Shown here: piece by piece, positions 47,213 to 56,476 of the stretch | Layout: each line of letters opens with the position of its first letter | Position numbering within the stretch: position 1 is the stretch's first letter | Assembly (NCBI GenBank): GCA_016926235.1 | Contig: JAFGOZ010000390.1 | Location: 101,602 to 165,601 of the forward strand | From: Bacteroidales bacterium | GTDB taxonomy: Bacteria > Bacteroidota > Bacteroidia > Bacteroidales > UBA10428 | Direction of reading: 5' to 3' | Length of the DNA: 64,000 bases | The notes under the pieces: model-generated | Databases searched by the model: none | What the model was told of the DNA's origin: nothing | Seen by the model: the letters and a program-made list of their open reading frames with translations, nothing else | Made by a program: the position numbers and the translations under genes

Positions 47213-47237
47213 AAACCCGGGCCGATAGCCCGGGTTT
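47213..47237. terminator. Bidirectional stem-loop terminator
   Basis: AAACCCGGGC (47213-47222), loop CGATA, GCCCGGGTTT (47228-47237): a perfect 10-bp stem. The A-run before it (47210-47215) becomes a six-T run on the minus strand, so it is a good terminator for the GNAT gene at 47249-47752. On the plus strand only TTT is available, giving weaker termination for the OMP gene. Confidence 0.85.
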
Positions 47238-47248
47238 CGCTTTATATG

Positions 47249-47752
47249 TTATTTAATAAGTTTTTCGAAACATTTAAAAGGAGTTTTTTGGAAGGGCATG
47301 TACACTTCTCCTTTTTCATTGTATCCGTTTGAATTGTATGTCTTTTGATTTACTTCATTGGATGCATGAACATTTAATCGTATAGAATCAAATCCTTTCT
47401 CCTTGGCAAAATCATCAGCAAACTTAATAAGCTGAGAGTCAATATCTTTGTCTTTCCACATAGGATGTATAGCAAGCCATTGAATATTTAGATTTTTTTG
47501 AGAACCGGAGCTCCATGATATTTCTTTAAATTCAGAAAGAGGATTATCATTTAATACCATGCAGCCAACACAAACTCCTAAATGTTTGATAATATATAGC
47601 GCCTCCTTTTTTATTTGTTGATCGATTAAATCCATACTGGGATAATACTGGTTCCAATGGAATGCACCGCGCTGGTTCATATCTTTTGCACATTCCTTGA
47701 AGAGATAATATACATCAATAAGGTCAACCGTTTTAGCTAATTCAATTTTCAT
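47249..47752 (-). CDS. GNAT-family N-acetyltransferase
   Basis: This 167-residue protein has the GNAT fold: IKHLGVCVGCMVLND (strand beta-2/3 region), IQWLAIHPMWKDKDIDSQLIKF (motif A, with an irregular acetyl-CoA loop) and SIRLNVHASNEVNQKTYNSN in form (motif B, residues ~128-148), then GYNEKGEVYMPF. The pyrophosphate loop reads KDKDID rather than the usual QxxGxG/A, so CoA binding may be altered, although divergent loops are known in the family. The substrate is unknown. It is isolated, convergent with the OMP gene and separated from it by the terminator at 47213. Confidence 0.84.
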   Translation of the reverse strand: MKIELAKTVDLIDVYYLFKECAKDMNQRGAFHWNQYYPSMDLIDQQIKKEALYIIKHLGVCVGCMVLNDNPLSEFKEISWSSGSQKNLNIQWLAIHPMWKDKDIDSQLIKFADDFAKEKGFDSIRLNVHASNEVNQKTYNSNGYNEKGEVYMPFQKTPFKCFEKLIK

Positions 47753-48119
47753 TCTTTAAATATAGTATTATCCGTTAAATAGTACAAACATTTTAAACAT
47801 AGAAAAATGTATAAAAATCAATCTCCACTTATCGAATTTACTTGCTTTGGTCATTACAACCAAACCATATTTCCCTCCAATCATATACGACATGAAATGA
47901 AAAATAGTTCTTTATTGTTGATAAATATAGTTTTTTTTAAGGAAATATAATCCACCTATTAATAAAATAATTTTGCTTAAATAGCGTTTTGTTACGGAAA
48001 TGAATTGCTGGTATTAAAATTTGTCAAAAATCAATAGGACCATTTAGTATCCAAAAACCAAATCCTAATTAATTGCACATAATACTTTCTGGTATACTTA
48101 TTTTAGATATTTTTGCGGA
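47753..48119. other. Gene-free AT-rich intergenic region
   Basis: This 367-bp divergent gap is AT-rich. I see no ORF with a plausible start, no RNA gene and no strong stem-loop. The only clear signal is the TATTTTTG box at 48109-48116, immediately before the beta-helix lipoprotein. Confidence 0.6.
48109..48116 (+). promoter_or_regulatory. Candidate -7 promoter box touching the start codon
   Basis: TATTTTTG (exact TAnnTTTG) ends 3 bp before ATG 48120. If used, the transcript would begin at or just inside the start codon, so translation would be leaderless. There is no TTTG at normal -33 spacing. Confidence 0.35.
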
Positions 48120-49538
48120 ATGAAATTTAAACATGTATATATCGTCCTAATTCTTATGGTAATCTTTTTCTCTTGTCAAAAGGAGGAATATATAGATTCT
48201 TCTTCCGCTTCACTTAATTTTTCAATAGATACACTTTTTTTCGATACTGTTTTTACAACAGTTGGTTCCACTACAAAGATGTTTAAAGTATATAATCCTC
48301 ATTCCGATTGGGTGAAAATATCAGACATATATATGAGTGGAGGTGACGATTCATATTTTCGTATGGCAGTTGACGGGGAACCTGCCACTCATATTCGTAA
48401 TGTTGAAATTGCGCCTAAAGACAGTATGTATGTTTTTGTTGAGGTCACTATTGATCCAAATAATGAAAATAATCCAATGGTTGTAAGTGATTCGATTATT
48501 TTTCTTACAAATGGGAATCAGCAAGATATCAATTTGATTGCCTGGGGTCAGGATGTTTTTATAATCCGTGGACAGCATTTGTCCACCCAAACCTGGACAG
48601 GCGAAAAGCCCTATCTGATTCTTGATTCAGTTATTGTTGACAGTCTGAATACACTTACCATTCAGGCTGGGGCAACCATACATTTCAATAAACAGGCTGT
48701 AATGTTGATAAACGGTTCATTGCAGGTCGAAGGTGAGATGAACAACCCGGTAGTGTTTAGAGGAGACAGGTTAGATGATGCATTAAGCGGTTTGCCTTAT
48801 GATAAATTACCGGAACAATGGGGTGGCATTTTATTCAATACAAACAGTACAGATAATAATATCAGGTATGCTGTAGTAAAAAATGGCATAATAGGACTTT
48901 TTGCCTATTTTGATGCCGCTTTGAACGTTGAAAATACCATTATTGATAATCAATCATTTGCAGGTATATATGCCCTTGGGGCAAATGTTACTGCAAAGAA
49001 CTGTTTAATAACCAACTGCGGTGCCTATAATCTGGCATTGGCTTACGGAGGTTCATACGAGTTTATACATTGTACAATTGCTAATTATTTTGTGTTTTCA
49101 TACAGGCAAACTCCAGCTTTAGCGTTGACAAATTTTATTGAGCTGGATGAGGTAGTATATTCTAATGACTTATTAAAAGCATATTTTGGTAATTGCATTA
49201 TTTATGGCTCAAGCGCTGATGAAGTAGGATTTGGCGACTCAGAGGAAGCGGAGTTTAACTATTATTTTGATCATTGTCTGGTTAGATTTGAGAATCGTAA
49301 GGAACTTGGTTTTGATGAAACCCGGTTTACAGATGTTATTTTTGATAAAGATCCTAATTTTAAACTTATTGACAGTTACGACTATAATTTTGAACTTGAC
49401 ACACTTTCTGTGGCTAAAGATGCAGGTTCTTTAGCAATTATAGATACAATCCCATTATTGCAAACTGATCTGCTTGGCAAATCCCGCATAGCAGACAGTG
49501 CACCAGACATAGGCGTGTATGAACGAATTGAAGAATAA
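48120..49538 (+). CDS. Lipoprotein with parallel beta-helix (right-handed) domain
   Basis: This 472-residue lipoprotein has the lipobox VIFFSC (Cys19). An N-terminal sandwich-like region (~30-150; FSIDTLFFDTVFTTVGSTT) is followed by a right-handed parallel beta-helix region (~165-400), with repeated short strands such as LTIQAGATIHFNKQAVMLI, GSLQVEGEMNNPVVFRGDR, QWGGILFN, NVENTIIDNQSFAGIYALG and NVTAKNCLITNCGAYN. It closes with the pectin-lyase-like LLGKSRIADSAPDIGVYE. Proteins of this form are common in Bacteroidota; no enzyme activity can be assigned. The 3' end overlaps the next gene by 20 bp, implying co-translation. Confidence 0.85.
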   Translation: MKFKHVYIVLILMVIFFSCQKEEYIDSSSASLNFSIDTLFFDTVFTTVGSTTKMFKVYNPHSDWVKISDIYMSGGDDSYFRMAVDGEPATHIRNVEIAPKDSMYVFVEVTIDPNNENNPMVVSDSIIFLTNGNQQDINLIAWGQDVFIIRGQHLSTQTWTGEKPYLILDSVIVDSLNTLTIQAGATIHFNKQAVMLINGSLQVEGEMNNPVVFRGDRLDDALSGLPYDKLPEQWGGILFNTNSTDNNIRYAVVKNGIIGLFAYFDAALNVENTIIDNQSFAGIYALGANVTAKNCLITNCGAYNLALAYGGSYEFIHCTIANYFVFSYRQTPALALTNFIELDEVVYSNDLLKAYFGNCIIYGSSADEVGFGDSEEAEFNYYFDHCLVRFENRKELGFDETRFTDVIFDKDPNFKLIDSYDYNFELDTLSVAKDAGSLAIIDTIPLLQTDLLGKSRIADSAPDIGVYERIEE

Positions 49539-50616
49539 ACCAGGCTCAAGATATATTTTCCTCCTGATTATATTTACAAGTATATCAGTACTTACATCAT
49601 TTTTCTGGTATGAAGAACCCAAGTCAAATGAGGATGGGAAAAAATCGTCACTACGATTCATGTTTTATAATGTTGAAAATCTTTTTGACACAGAGGATGA
49701 TCCTCATAAAGTAGATAATGAATTTTTACCGGACGGTGCCAAGAAATGGACGACATACAGATACAAGGAAAAGTTGAATAATATCTACAAGGTGATCATG
49801 GCTGTTGGTGAACCAGGGCCTCCTGCAATAATTGGTTTATGCGAAGTGGAGAATGGAAAAGTATTGGAGGACCTTACGCAGAATACCCCGTTGGTAAAGA
49901 TCAATTATTCTGTTGTTCATCATGAATCCCCCGACCAACGAGGTATTGATGTAGCATTGCTGTATCAGCAGAAAAGCTTCAGGGTGATTCATGAAGAAGC
50001 TGTAAGGATAATATTTGAGGATAGCCCCCGCAAGAAAACAAGGGATATTTTATATGTGAAAGGTATTGCTTTTAAAAAGGATACTCTGCATATTTTTGTA
50101 AACCATTGGCCCTCCAGACGTGGGGGGCAAAAGCAATCAGATAAGTCGAGGATGATCGTGGCGCTTAAATTAAAATGGAAAGTAGATTCTGTTTTGCAGG
50201 CAAATCCTTTGGCAAAAATTATAATTACCGGTGACTTTAATGATGAACCGGTGGATGTGAGTTTAAGAAAGGGTTTAATTGCTGTGCCATTTGAAGAGAC
50301 TGATACGATAGTAACTTTGGTCAATCTTTCACCTATGCCATACAATAATACTTCCGGAACACTCAAATACAGGGGGCGTTGGAATGTTTTCGACCAGTTT
50401 ATTGTTTCTTCATCTTTACTCGAAGATAAAAAAGGAATCAATACTACAAAAGAGGACTACCATGTTTTCTCAGCCAGCTTTCTTTTGAAGCCAGATGAGA
50501 AATTTGCAGGGGACCAGCCTTTCCCAACCTACAGGGGAGCAAACTACCTGGCAGGTTTTAGTGATCATCTTCCAGTATATCTGGATTTATATAAAGGTAG
50601 TTTTCACTCTCCATAA
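49519..50616 (+). CDS. Endonuclease/exonuclease/phosphatase (EEP) family protein, exported
   Basis: EEP enzymes are metal-dependent phosphodiesterases acting on nucleic acids or phospholipids. The 365-residue protein has an N-terminal membrane helix or signal (~11-30) followed by the EEP fold: FMFYNVENLFDTEDDP (metal Asn), GLCEVENGKVL (metal Glu), VNHWPSRRGG, IITGDFNDEP (catalytic Asp/Asn) and FSDHLPVYLDL (active-site His). All the catalytic residues are in place. The gene begins inside the preceding beta-helix gene, so the two are probably co-translated. Location would be periplasmic, which makes a nutrient-scavenging nuclease/phosphodiesterase role likely, but the substrate is not established. 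Confidence 0.9.
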   Translation: MNELKNKPGSRYIFLLIIFTSISVLTSFFWYEEPKSNEDGKKSSLRFMFYNVENLFDTEDDPHKVDNEFLPDGAKKWTTYRYKEKLNNIYKVIMAVGEPGPPAIIGLCEVENGKVLEDLTQNTPLVKINYSVVHHESPDQRGIDVALLYQQKSFRVIHEEAVRIIFEDSPRKKTRDILYVKGIAFKKDTLHIFVNHWPSRRGGQKQSDKSRMIVALKLKWKVDSVLQANPLAKIIITGDFNDEPVDVSLRKGLIAVPFEETDTIVTLVNLSPMPYNNTSGTLKYRGRWNVFDQFIVSSSLLEDKKGINTTKEDYHVFSASFLLKPDEKFAGDQPFPTYRGANYLAGFSDHLPVYLDLYKGSFHSP

Positions 50617-50650
50617 TGCATCACAAGAGAGACTATTCTATCGGGGGGCA

Positions 50651-50860
50651 TTCCTTCATGAAGGTTTTCTATTCCTTAAGGCCAGTTTTCTATTCCTTAA
50701 GAAGTTTTTTCAGTTCCTTAAGACCTTTCTTCAGTTCCTTAAGACCTTGCTTCAGTTCCTTTATGACATTTTCTTGTTCCTTAAGGCTTGTTTAGTTTTC
50801 CTTCAAGAGGTTTTTCTTCCCCTTAAGGGCCTAATTCTATTCCTTTATTCAATCTTCAGT
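50651..50860. repeat. 21-bp tandem repeat array (10 copies)
   Basis: Ten contiguous units of exactly 21 bp run from 50651 to 50860, each starting at or near TTCCTTAAG (or a one- to three-base variant). Typical unit: TTCCTTAAGACCTTTCTTCA plus G. The array occupies the 336-bp gap between the EEP gene and the SNF2 gene. The plus strand stays open through all units (heptapeptide FLKTFLQ); the minus strand gives LKKGLKE-like heptads broken by stop codons. No transcript start or gene is evident. CTTAAG inside each unit is a perfect palindrome. Confidence 0.9.
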
Positions 50861-50952
50861 TTCTCGTTGTTCTGGTTTCTGATATTTTTCAATAATTTAC
50901 TTTTAATCCGTATTTCGCTTGAAAAAAAAATACTTTTTCCCATATTTACCGC

Positions 50953-53895
50953 ATGGAAGAAAAGTTTGTTGTAACACTTTCGGAGCACCGTACTCTTGGG
51001 CATATCCTGATACCTTATATTGTTCAGAAACAGAACGATAAGGAGTTCTATTCTATTAAGGACAGGCTTACCCATGCCAAAAAAAAACACTATGATGATT
51101 TGCTGGGTCAGGCTGAGCTCGACATTATTAAACAAGTTGAAGAATATAACGATGCTGAATTGCTCAGGGTTTTTTCAAAGAAAAAAATGAGCAGCAACGA
51201 TTTTATTCGTACCCTGGATAAAGAATTATTGGAAAAACACGTTCGTCCTTATATTGAAAGAAGGATATATAAATGTCTGGAGGTCATATCTGCACATTCC
51301 ATCCCTTTATTCGATAAACGTTTAAATCAGAGCATTTTTGAGTCAGACAGGATAAGTCATTTCCGGGAGAAGGCGCATGCTATCTTTAATTTTGAATTGC
51401 ACGATGAGGGATTACATTATTACTTAACGATGCTGCAAGGTAATGAAGAAATGAAATTAAACAGTAAAGAAGCAATTTATCTTACCAATCAACCATGCAG
51501 CCTGATCTTAGATTATCATCTTTATGTTTTTTCGGACATTGATAGTAAGAAACTTCAACCTTTTTTCAGTAAGGAATACGTGAAAGTTGAGAAACAGCAT
51601 TTAAACAAATACCTGAATTCTTTTGTGAAGAATGCTATACAGAATTATCCTGTTAAAACGAAAGGATTTGAGGTAATTCAGGCAGAAATAATACCCCAAC
51701 CCATAATTTCTGTTGAAAAAAATATGGATGAGAAATATGTCTTCGTTCTGAAATTTAAATACGGGGAAAAGCATGCATATTTTGCCCAAAAGAAAACAGA
51801 AACCCTTGTTGAACTCATAAAGAACAATGACCGTTTATATTTTCAGAGCATTAAAAGAAAATATAACCTGGAGACCGAAACAATAAGCACGCTTATTGAT
51901 TTGGGGCTGGTAAGTGAACGTAATAATGCCTTTTTTACGATAAAGGATTCCGGTGGAGAAGTAAGTACATTAATTAACTGGCTTAATTCCAATGAAAAAG
52001 AACTGAAAGAAGCTGGTTTTATCATTGATCAGGAATTTTTGGATATTAAATATTTTACGGGGGAGATTAAACTTCATTTTTCCATAAGTACTGCTCAAAA
52101 TGACTGGTTTGACGTACATGCCACGGTTGAATTCGGGGAATTTATGATTCCCTTTTCCAAATTGAGGAAAAACATTATTAATTCAAATCCTGAATACGTG
52201 CTTCCAAATGGTGAAGTGGCAATTCTTCCGAAGGAATGGTTTGCACGTTACAGAGAGTTGTTTTTATTCAGCGAAGATAAAAAGGATATTTTAGGGATAA
52301 AAAAACAACACTTTAGCCTGATTAATGAAAGCTTTGAAGGCATTGATCCGGAGCAATTAAAAAAACTCACATCTTTGTTTGATAGCAAGGATTCAACAAT
52401 TGATCTTCCTGTAGGAATAAAAGCTGAATTACGTCCATACCAGCATGATGGATTTTGCTGGATGGAAAAAATGAGACAAAATAACCTGAATGTATGTCTT
52501 GCTGACGATATGGGCCTGGGCAAAACATTACAAACTTTGACCCTGTTGCAGTATGCCATAAATAATGATGCGGAAAAGAATGAAGTTAAACAGGAGAAAC
52601 CGGTTGTGAGACAGTTAAACTTATTTGATGCTCCAGTTACACAGGTAAAAAACAGGACATTTGTCCCGGCTACCTTAATAGTTGTTCCCCGTTCCCTTAT
52701 CCATAACTGGACAAATGAGATCCTGAAATTTGCCCCAAATTTGTCGATTCTGCATTTTATTGGAAATAACAGGGGAAAAAATTATGAGCTTTTTAATCAG
52801 TACAATGTTATTATAACAACATATGGTATAGTTAGAAATGAAGTTGATTTTTTGCAAGGCTATAGATTCTTCTACATTGTACTTGATGAAAGCCAGGTTA
52901 TTAAAAATCCGGAATCAAAAGCATACCAGGCAGTGAACGAGTTGGATTCGGATTATAAATTGGTATTGACTGGTACTCCTCTGGAGAATACACTTACGGA
53001 CCTTTGGTCGCAACTAAATTTTTTAAACCGGGGTTTGCTTGGCAATTTAAATTTTTTCAGGCGTGAGTTTGTTATTCCTATTGAAAAGCAGAATGATGAG
53101 AAGGTCAGGGAAAAACTGCAAAAGATAATACAGCCTTTTATATTAAGAAGGACAAAACAGGAGGTTGCAAAAGATTTGCCTGATTTACTTGAGCAGGTGC
53201 TATATTGCGATATGTCCGAAGACCAGAAAAGGATTTATGATGAAGAGAAGTCGCGCATACGCAATGTAATTCTTGAAAATATTGAACAAAATGGGCTGGA
53301 AAGGTCTTCTATTGTGGTTTTACAAGGGCTTACGAAATTAAGACAGTTGTCAAACCATCCTGTACTTATTAATGAAAGTTATGGATCTGATTCAGGGAAG
53401 TTTGATGAGATCATTAACCGGCTTGAAAACCTTGCAGCAGAGAAACATAAAGTGCTGATATTCTCATCCTTTGTAAAACACCTGAATTTGTTTGCTTCCT
53501 ATTTTGAAGAAAACGATTATACCTATTCTATGCTTACAGGTAGCACTAAATACAGAGAAGAGGAGATAAACAAATTTCAGAAAACGGCTGATAATTTTTT
53601 CTTCCTGATTTCATTAAAAGCGGGAGGTGTTGGGTTAAATCTGACAGCAGCTGATTATGTTTTTATTTTAGATCCCTGGTGGAACCCTGCTGTTGAGAAC
53701 CAGGCTATAAGCAGGGCACATCGTATAGGACAGAAAAGTAACGTGTTTGTATACCGTTTTATCTCAAAAGAGAGCATTGAAGAAAAAATTATACGTCTGC
53801 AGGAGAGAAAAAGTGCTCTGGCCGATCTGTTTGTTAACGAGAATAACCCTTTCAGGAATCTTACGGCAGATGATATCAAGGAATTGTTTGACTAA
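50953..53895 (+). CDS. SNF2-family helicase/ATPase
   Basis: This 980-residue cytoplasmic protein has a ~490-residue N-terminal region containing a SWIM-less, SNF2-associated domain, then the two RecA-like lobes of a SNF2 translocase. Motif I is ADDMGLGKTLQTL (~514-526), motif II is VLDESQVIKN (~640-650, DESQ instead of DEAH), motif III is LTGTPLENTLTDLWSQLNFL, and motif VI is ENQAISRAHRIGQKS (~915-930). SNF2 proteins use ATP to translocate on duplex DNA and remodel protein-DNA complexes. In bacteria they include RapA-type and orphan members; this one lacks the RapA N-terminal domains. Its stop overlaps the convergent CPBP gene stop by 4 bp. Confidence 0.93.
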   Translation: MEEKFVVTLSEHRTLGHILIPYIVQKQNDKEFYSIKDRLTHAKKKHYDDLLGQAELDIIKQVEEYNDAELLRVFSKKKMSSNDFIRTLDKELLEKHVRPYIERRIYKCLEVISAHSIPLFDKRLNQSIFESDRISHFREKAHAIFNFELHDEGLHYYLTMLQGNEEMKLNSKEAIYLTNQPCSLILDYHLYVFSDIDSKKLQPFFSKEYVKVEKQHLNKYLNSFVKNAIQNYPVKTKGFEVIQAEIIPQPIISVEKNMDEKYVFVLKFKYGEKHAYFAQKKTETLVELIKNNDRLYFQSIKRKYNLETETISTLIDLGLVSERNNAFFTIKDSGGEVSTLINWLNSNEKELKEAGFIIDQEFLDIKYFTGEIKLHFSISTAQNDWFDVHATVEFGEFMIPFSKLRKNIINSNPEYVLPNGEVAILPKEWFARYRELFLFSEDKKDILGIKKQHFSLINESFEGIDPEQLKKLTSLFDSKDSTIDLPVGIKAELRPYQHDGFCWMEKMRQNNLNVCLADDMGLGKTLQTLTLLQYAINNDAEKNEVKQEKPVVRQLNLFDAPVTQVKNRTFVPATLIVVPRSLIHNWTNEILKFAPNLSILHFIGNNRGKNYELFNQYNVIITTYGIVRNEVDFLQGYRFFYIVLDESQVIKNPESKAYQAVNELDSDYKLVLTGTPLENTLTDLWSQLNFLNRGLLGNLNFFRREFVIPIEKQNDEKVREKLQKIIQPFILRRTKQEVAKDLPDLLEQVLYCDMSEDQKRIYDEEKSRIRNVILENIEQNGLERSSIVVLQGLTKLRQLSNHPVLINESYGSDSGKFDEIINRLENLAAEKHKVLIFSSFVKHLNLFASYFEENDYTYSMLTGSTKYREEEINKFQKTADNFFFLISLKAGGVGLNLTAADYVFILDPWWNPAVENQAISRAHRIGQKSNVFVYRFISKESIEEKIIRLQERKSALADLFVNENNPFRNLTADDIKELFD

Positions 53896-54542
53896 AAATC
53901 AGGCACATAAAAGTAATGTCCCAGTCCGATTGTGTAAATCAAATTACCATATAAAGCATGTTCAATTGCGACTACCAGTAATGAATTACTGCGCAGATAT
54001 GTTAGAGCAAACATAATGCCCGCTAAAAAGCTGAGTCCAATAGCCACCCAGCTTTTAAAAATAAAATGCATATAGGCAAAAAGCAGAGCATTGCAAATAA
54101 TCATTACCATCTGGTTTTTAAACAGAGCTTTATACCGATGAAAAAAGAACGCCCTGAAAATAAGTTCTTGCGGGTAAGCTGACCACAAAGGATAAAAAAT
54201 CATGATCATTCCCCAAAGCAACAGATTATGTTTTGGGAGATAAAACAGGTTCTCTCTTTCGAAAAGCAGGATATATGCAAATAGCAAAACAGAAATGATA
54301 AAAAATCTGATTATCAGCTTTCGCCATTGTTTATACTTGTTGATTTGGAAATGCTTATTATCAAATGTTTTATCTGTTATTAATGCCCATAACAGGATGA
54401 TAAACACAAGAAGCAACGGAATGGATTTATGTCCCGGAATTACATCAAAGTAATACAGAAGAGGTGTGGCGATGAAAATTAGCACTATTTCAAAGAACAA
54501 CCATGTCTTATTGTTCCAGAAAGTGTTTTTATTTATCATCAA
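53892..54542 (-). CDS. CPBP-family intramembrane metalloprotease
   Basis: This 216-residue membrane protein has about six helices. The CPBP (CAAX protease / bacteriocin-processing) active-site segments are visible: PQELIFRAFFFHRY (motif 1, here Gln-Glu in place of the common Glu-Glu, with the conserved Arg), FAYMHFIFKSW (motif 2 His) and VVAIEHALYGNL (motif 3 His). QE variants of motif 1 are, as I recall, a frequent form in Bacteroidota. The 17-bp gap from the nucleotidyltransferase gene upstream on this strand suggests an operon. The substrate is unknown. Confidence 0.87.
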   Translation of the reverse strand: MMINKNTFWNNKTWLFFEIVLIFIATPLLYYFDVIPGHKSIPLLLVFIILLWALITDKTFDNKHFQINKYKQWRKLIIRFFIISVLLFAYILLFERENLFYLPKHNLLLWGMIMIFYPLWSAYPQELIFRAFFFHRYKALFKNQMVMIICNALLFAYMHFIFKSWVAIGLSFLAGIMFALTYLRSNSLLVVAIEHALYGNLIYTIGLGHYFYVPDF

Positions 54543-54559
54543 TTTGATTTTTTTTTAAT

Positions 54560-55972
54560 TTATTTAGAATCTGTCACTCCTAGTTCTTTTGCTTTTCTGA
54601 TCATAAAAGAATATGCTTCATCGTAGTTATTTCCGATCACTCCGTCAAGGATGGCATCTTTGATGGCGTTTTTTATCTCCCCAACAATCCTGGAAGGTTG
54701 GATATTGAAAATTTTTATGATCTCATCCCCGGAGATTGGCGGCTGAAAATTCCGGATAGTGTCTTTTTCTTCAATTTCAACGAGCTTCTTTCTGACAATC
54801 TGGAAGTTTTCCAGGTATCGTTTCACTTTTTCCTCATTTTTTGATGTAATGTCTGCCTCACAAAGTAACATCAGATCGTCAATATCGTCTCCCGCATCGA
54901 ACAGCAGTCGTCGAACAGCGGAGTCAGTAACCTCATCCTGGGCAAGTACAATGGGTCTTAAGTGCAAGGCTACGATTTTCTGAACATATTTCATTCTGTC
55001 ATCCAGGGGTAGTTTTATTCGTCGGAATATTGCAGGGATCATTTTTGAACCAATGAACTCATGTCCGTGAAATGTCCATCCCTGTCCTTCGATAAACTTT
55101 TTGGTCCGTGGTTTGGCAACATCATGAAGTAAAGCTGCCCATCGCAACCATTCATTATCACTAACACGGCTTATATTTTTCAGAACTTTAACCGAATGAT
55201 GAAAATTGTCTTTATGCGCTTTCCCTTCTTTTTCTTCCACACCTTTTAATTCCTCCACTTCAGGAAGTATCAATGCGAGGAGACTCGTATCACTTAGCAA
55301 ATTAAATCCTTTATGCGGTCGTTTTGAAACCATTATCTTTGTCAACTCATCCACGATCCTTTCCTGGGAAATTATATTTATCCTTTCTGCATTTTCTTTT
55401 ATTCCTGTAAAAGTGTCAGGTGCAATGGTAAAATCGAGCTGGGTTGCAAATCTAATGGCCCTGAGCATGCGCAAAGGATCGTCAGAAAAGGTTTTATTGG
55501 AGTCCAATGGTGTACGGATAATCTTATTTTCCAAGTCGTCCAGGCCGTTAAACGGGTCTGACAAATTGCCATAGTCTTCACTATTTAGGCTTATGGCCAG
55601 TGCATTGATGGTGAAATCACGCCGGTTTTGGTCATCTTCAAGAGTTCCATTCTCAACGACGGGTTTTCTTGAGTTTTTTCTGTACGATTCTTTACGGGCA
55701 CCAACGAATTCAACCTCCATATCTTTGTACTTGAACATGGCGGTTCCAAAATTTTTGAAAACACTTACCTTTGATGCACCTTTAAGTTTAGAAGCGGTTT
55801 TTTCAGCAACTTCAATACCACTCCCCAGAACTACAACATCTATATCTTTACATTCTCTTTTGAGCAGTAAATCGCGAACAAATCCACCTACTACATAGCC
55901 CTTCAGGCCTTCTTCATGAAGTACTTCTGAAATAACATCAAATACTTTGTTTTTTAATTTTTCTTTCATCAC
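54560..55972 (-). CDS. CCA-adding/poly(A)-type tRNA nucleotidyltransferase with HD domain
   Basis: This 470-residue enzyme adds or repairs the tRNA 3' CCA end, or is a close poly(A) polymerase relative. The class-II nucleotidyltransferase core shows GGFVRDLLLKRECKDIDVVV, with metal Asp at 43 and 45, the following RRDFTINALAIS motif (template/neck start) and RMLRAIRFATQLDF. The C-terminal half has an HD phosphohydrolase domain (WAALLHDVAKPRTKKF, with HD at ~289-290) seen in many bacterial members. Discriminating CCA- from A-adding activity would need the flexible-loop residues compared. A TAnnTTTG box lies upstream (minus strand, 56000-56007). Confidence 0.9.
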   Translation of the reverse strand: MMKEKLKNKVFDVISEVLHEEGLKGYVVGGFVRDLLLKRECKDIDVVVLGSGIEVAEKTASKLKGASKVSVFKNFGTAMFKYKDMEVEFVGARKESYRKNSRKPVVENGTLEDDQNRRDFTINALAISLNSEDYGNLSDPFNGLDDLENKIIRTPLDSNKTFSDDPLRMLRAIRFATQLDFTIAPDTFTGIKENAERINIISQERIVDELTKIMVSKRPHKGFNLLSDTSLLALILPEVEELKGVEEKEGKAHKDNFHHSVKVLKNISRVSDNEWLRWAALLHDVAKPRTKKFIEGQGWTFHGHEFIGSKMIPAIFRRIKLPLDDRMKYVQKIVALHLRPIVLAQDEVTDSAVRRLLFDAGDDIDDLMLLCEADITSKNEEKVKRYLENFQIVRKKLVEIEEKDTIRNFQPPISGDEIIKIFNIQPSRIVGEIKNAIKDAILDGVIGNNYDEAYSFMIRKAKELGVTDSK

Positions 55973-56062
55973 CCTGACAAATCTGACATGTTTGGTGACA
56001 AAATTACAACTATTTCAATTTTTTTATGGCATTAACATTAAAATGAACAAAAAGGAATAATA

Positions 56063-56094
56063 TTTGTAAATATGTATATAATTAGATATATTTG
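56063..56094 (+). promoter_or_regulatory. Promoter of the thioredoxin gene
   Basis: TTTG (56063-56066), 20 nt, TATATTTG (56087-56094): an excellent match to the Bacteroidota -33/-7 consensus and spacing. The transcript should start near 56101, leaving a short leader before ATG 56117. Confidence 0.7.
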
Positions 56095-56116
56095 TCACAC
56101 TAAATAATGTAAAGCT

Positions 56117-56476
56117 ATGGTAAAGCATTTAACAACAGCGGAATTTAAACAGAAAGTGTTTAATTATGAGGTAAATAAGGAGTGGAAATTCGAAGGTAGC
56201 AAACCGGCAATGATTGATTTTTATGCAGACTGGTGTGCACCATGTAAAATGGTGGCTCCGATTTTAGAAGAACTTTCAAGCGAATATGATGGTAAAATTG
56301 ATATATACAAGGTAAATACTGAAGAGGAAAGAGAACTGTCTTCTGTATTTGGTATACAAAGTATACCTTCTTTACTTTTTATTCCAAAAGAAGGTCAACC
56401 GCAAATGGCAATGGGAGCTCTTCCAAAAGATACTTTTAAAAGGGCATTTAAAGATGTATTAAATATAGAGGCATAA
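56117..56476 (+). CDS. trxA: Thioredoxin
   Basis: Thioredoxin is a cytoplasmic dithiol protein that reduces disulphides in ribonucleotide reductase and other targets, recharged by thioredoxin reductase. The 119-residue protein has the active site WCAPCKM (Cys40, Cys43), the conserved Asp-Phe strand MIDFYADWC, the cis-Pro loop IQSIPSLLFI and no signal peptide. The N-terminal extension (~15 residues before the fold) is slightly longer than E. coli TrxA. It is a single gene with a strong consensus promoter, and no terminator hairpin is obvious in the 266 bp that follow. Confidence 0.93.
   Translation: MVKHLTTAEFKQKVFNYEVNKEWKFEGSKPAMIDFYADWCAPCKMVAPILEELSSEYDGKIDIYKVNTEEERELSSVFGIQSIPSLLFIPKEGQPQMAMGALPKDTFKRAFKDVLNIEA

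Noticed and set aside
50495..50974. Open reading frame of 159 codons running through the 21-bp repeat on the plus strand
   Set aside because: It begins inside the EEP gene in another frame, has very hydrophobic low-complexity composition (FLKTFLQ heptads) and no start signal. The open frame follows from the strict 21-bp periodicity, so I treat it as a repeat and not a gene.
53892..54542. Gln replaces the first Glu of the CPBP motif (PQELIFR)
   Set aside because: This looks like a common subgroup form in Bacteroidota and the remaining Glu, Arg and both His are present, so I do not call the enzyme inactive.
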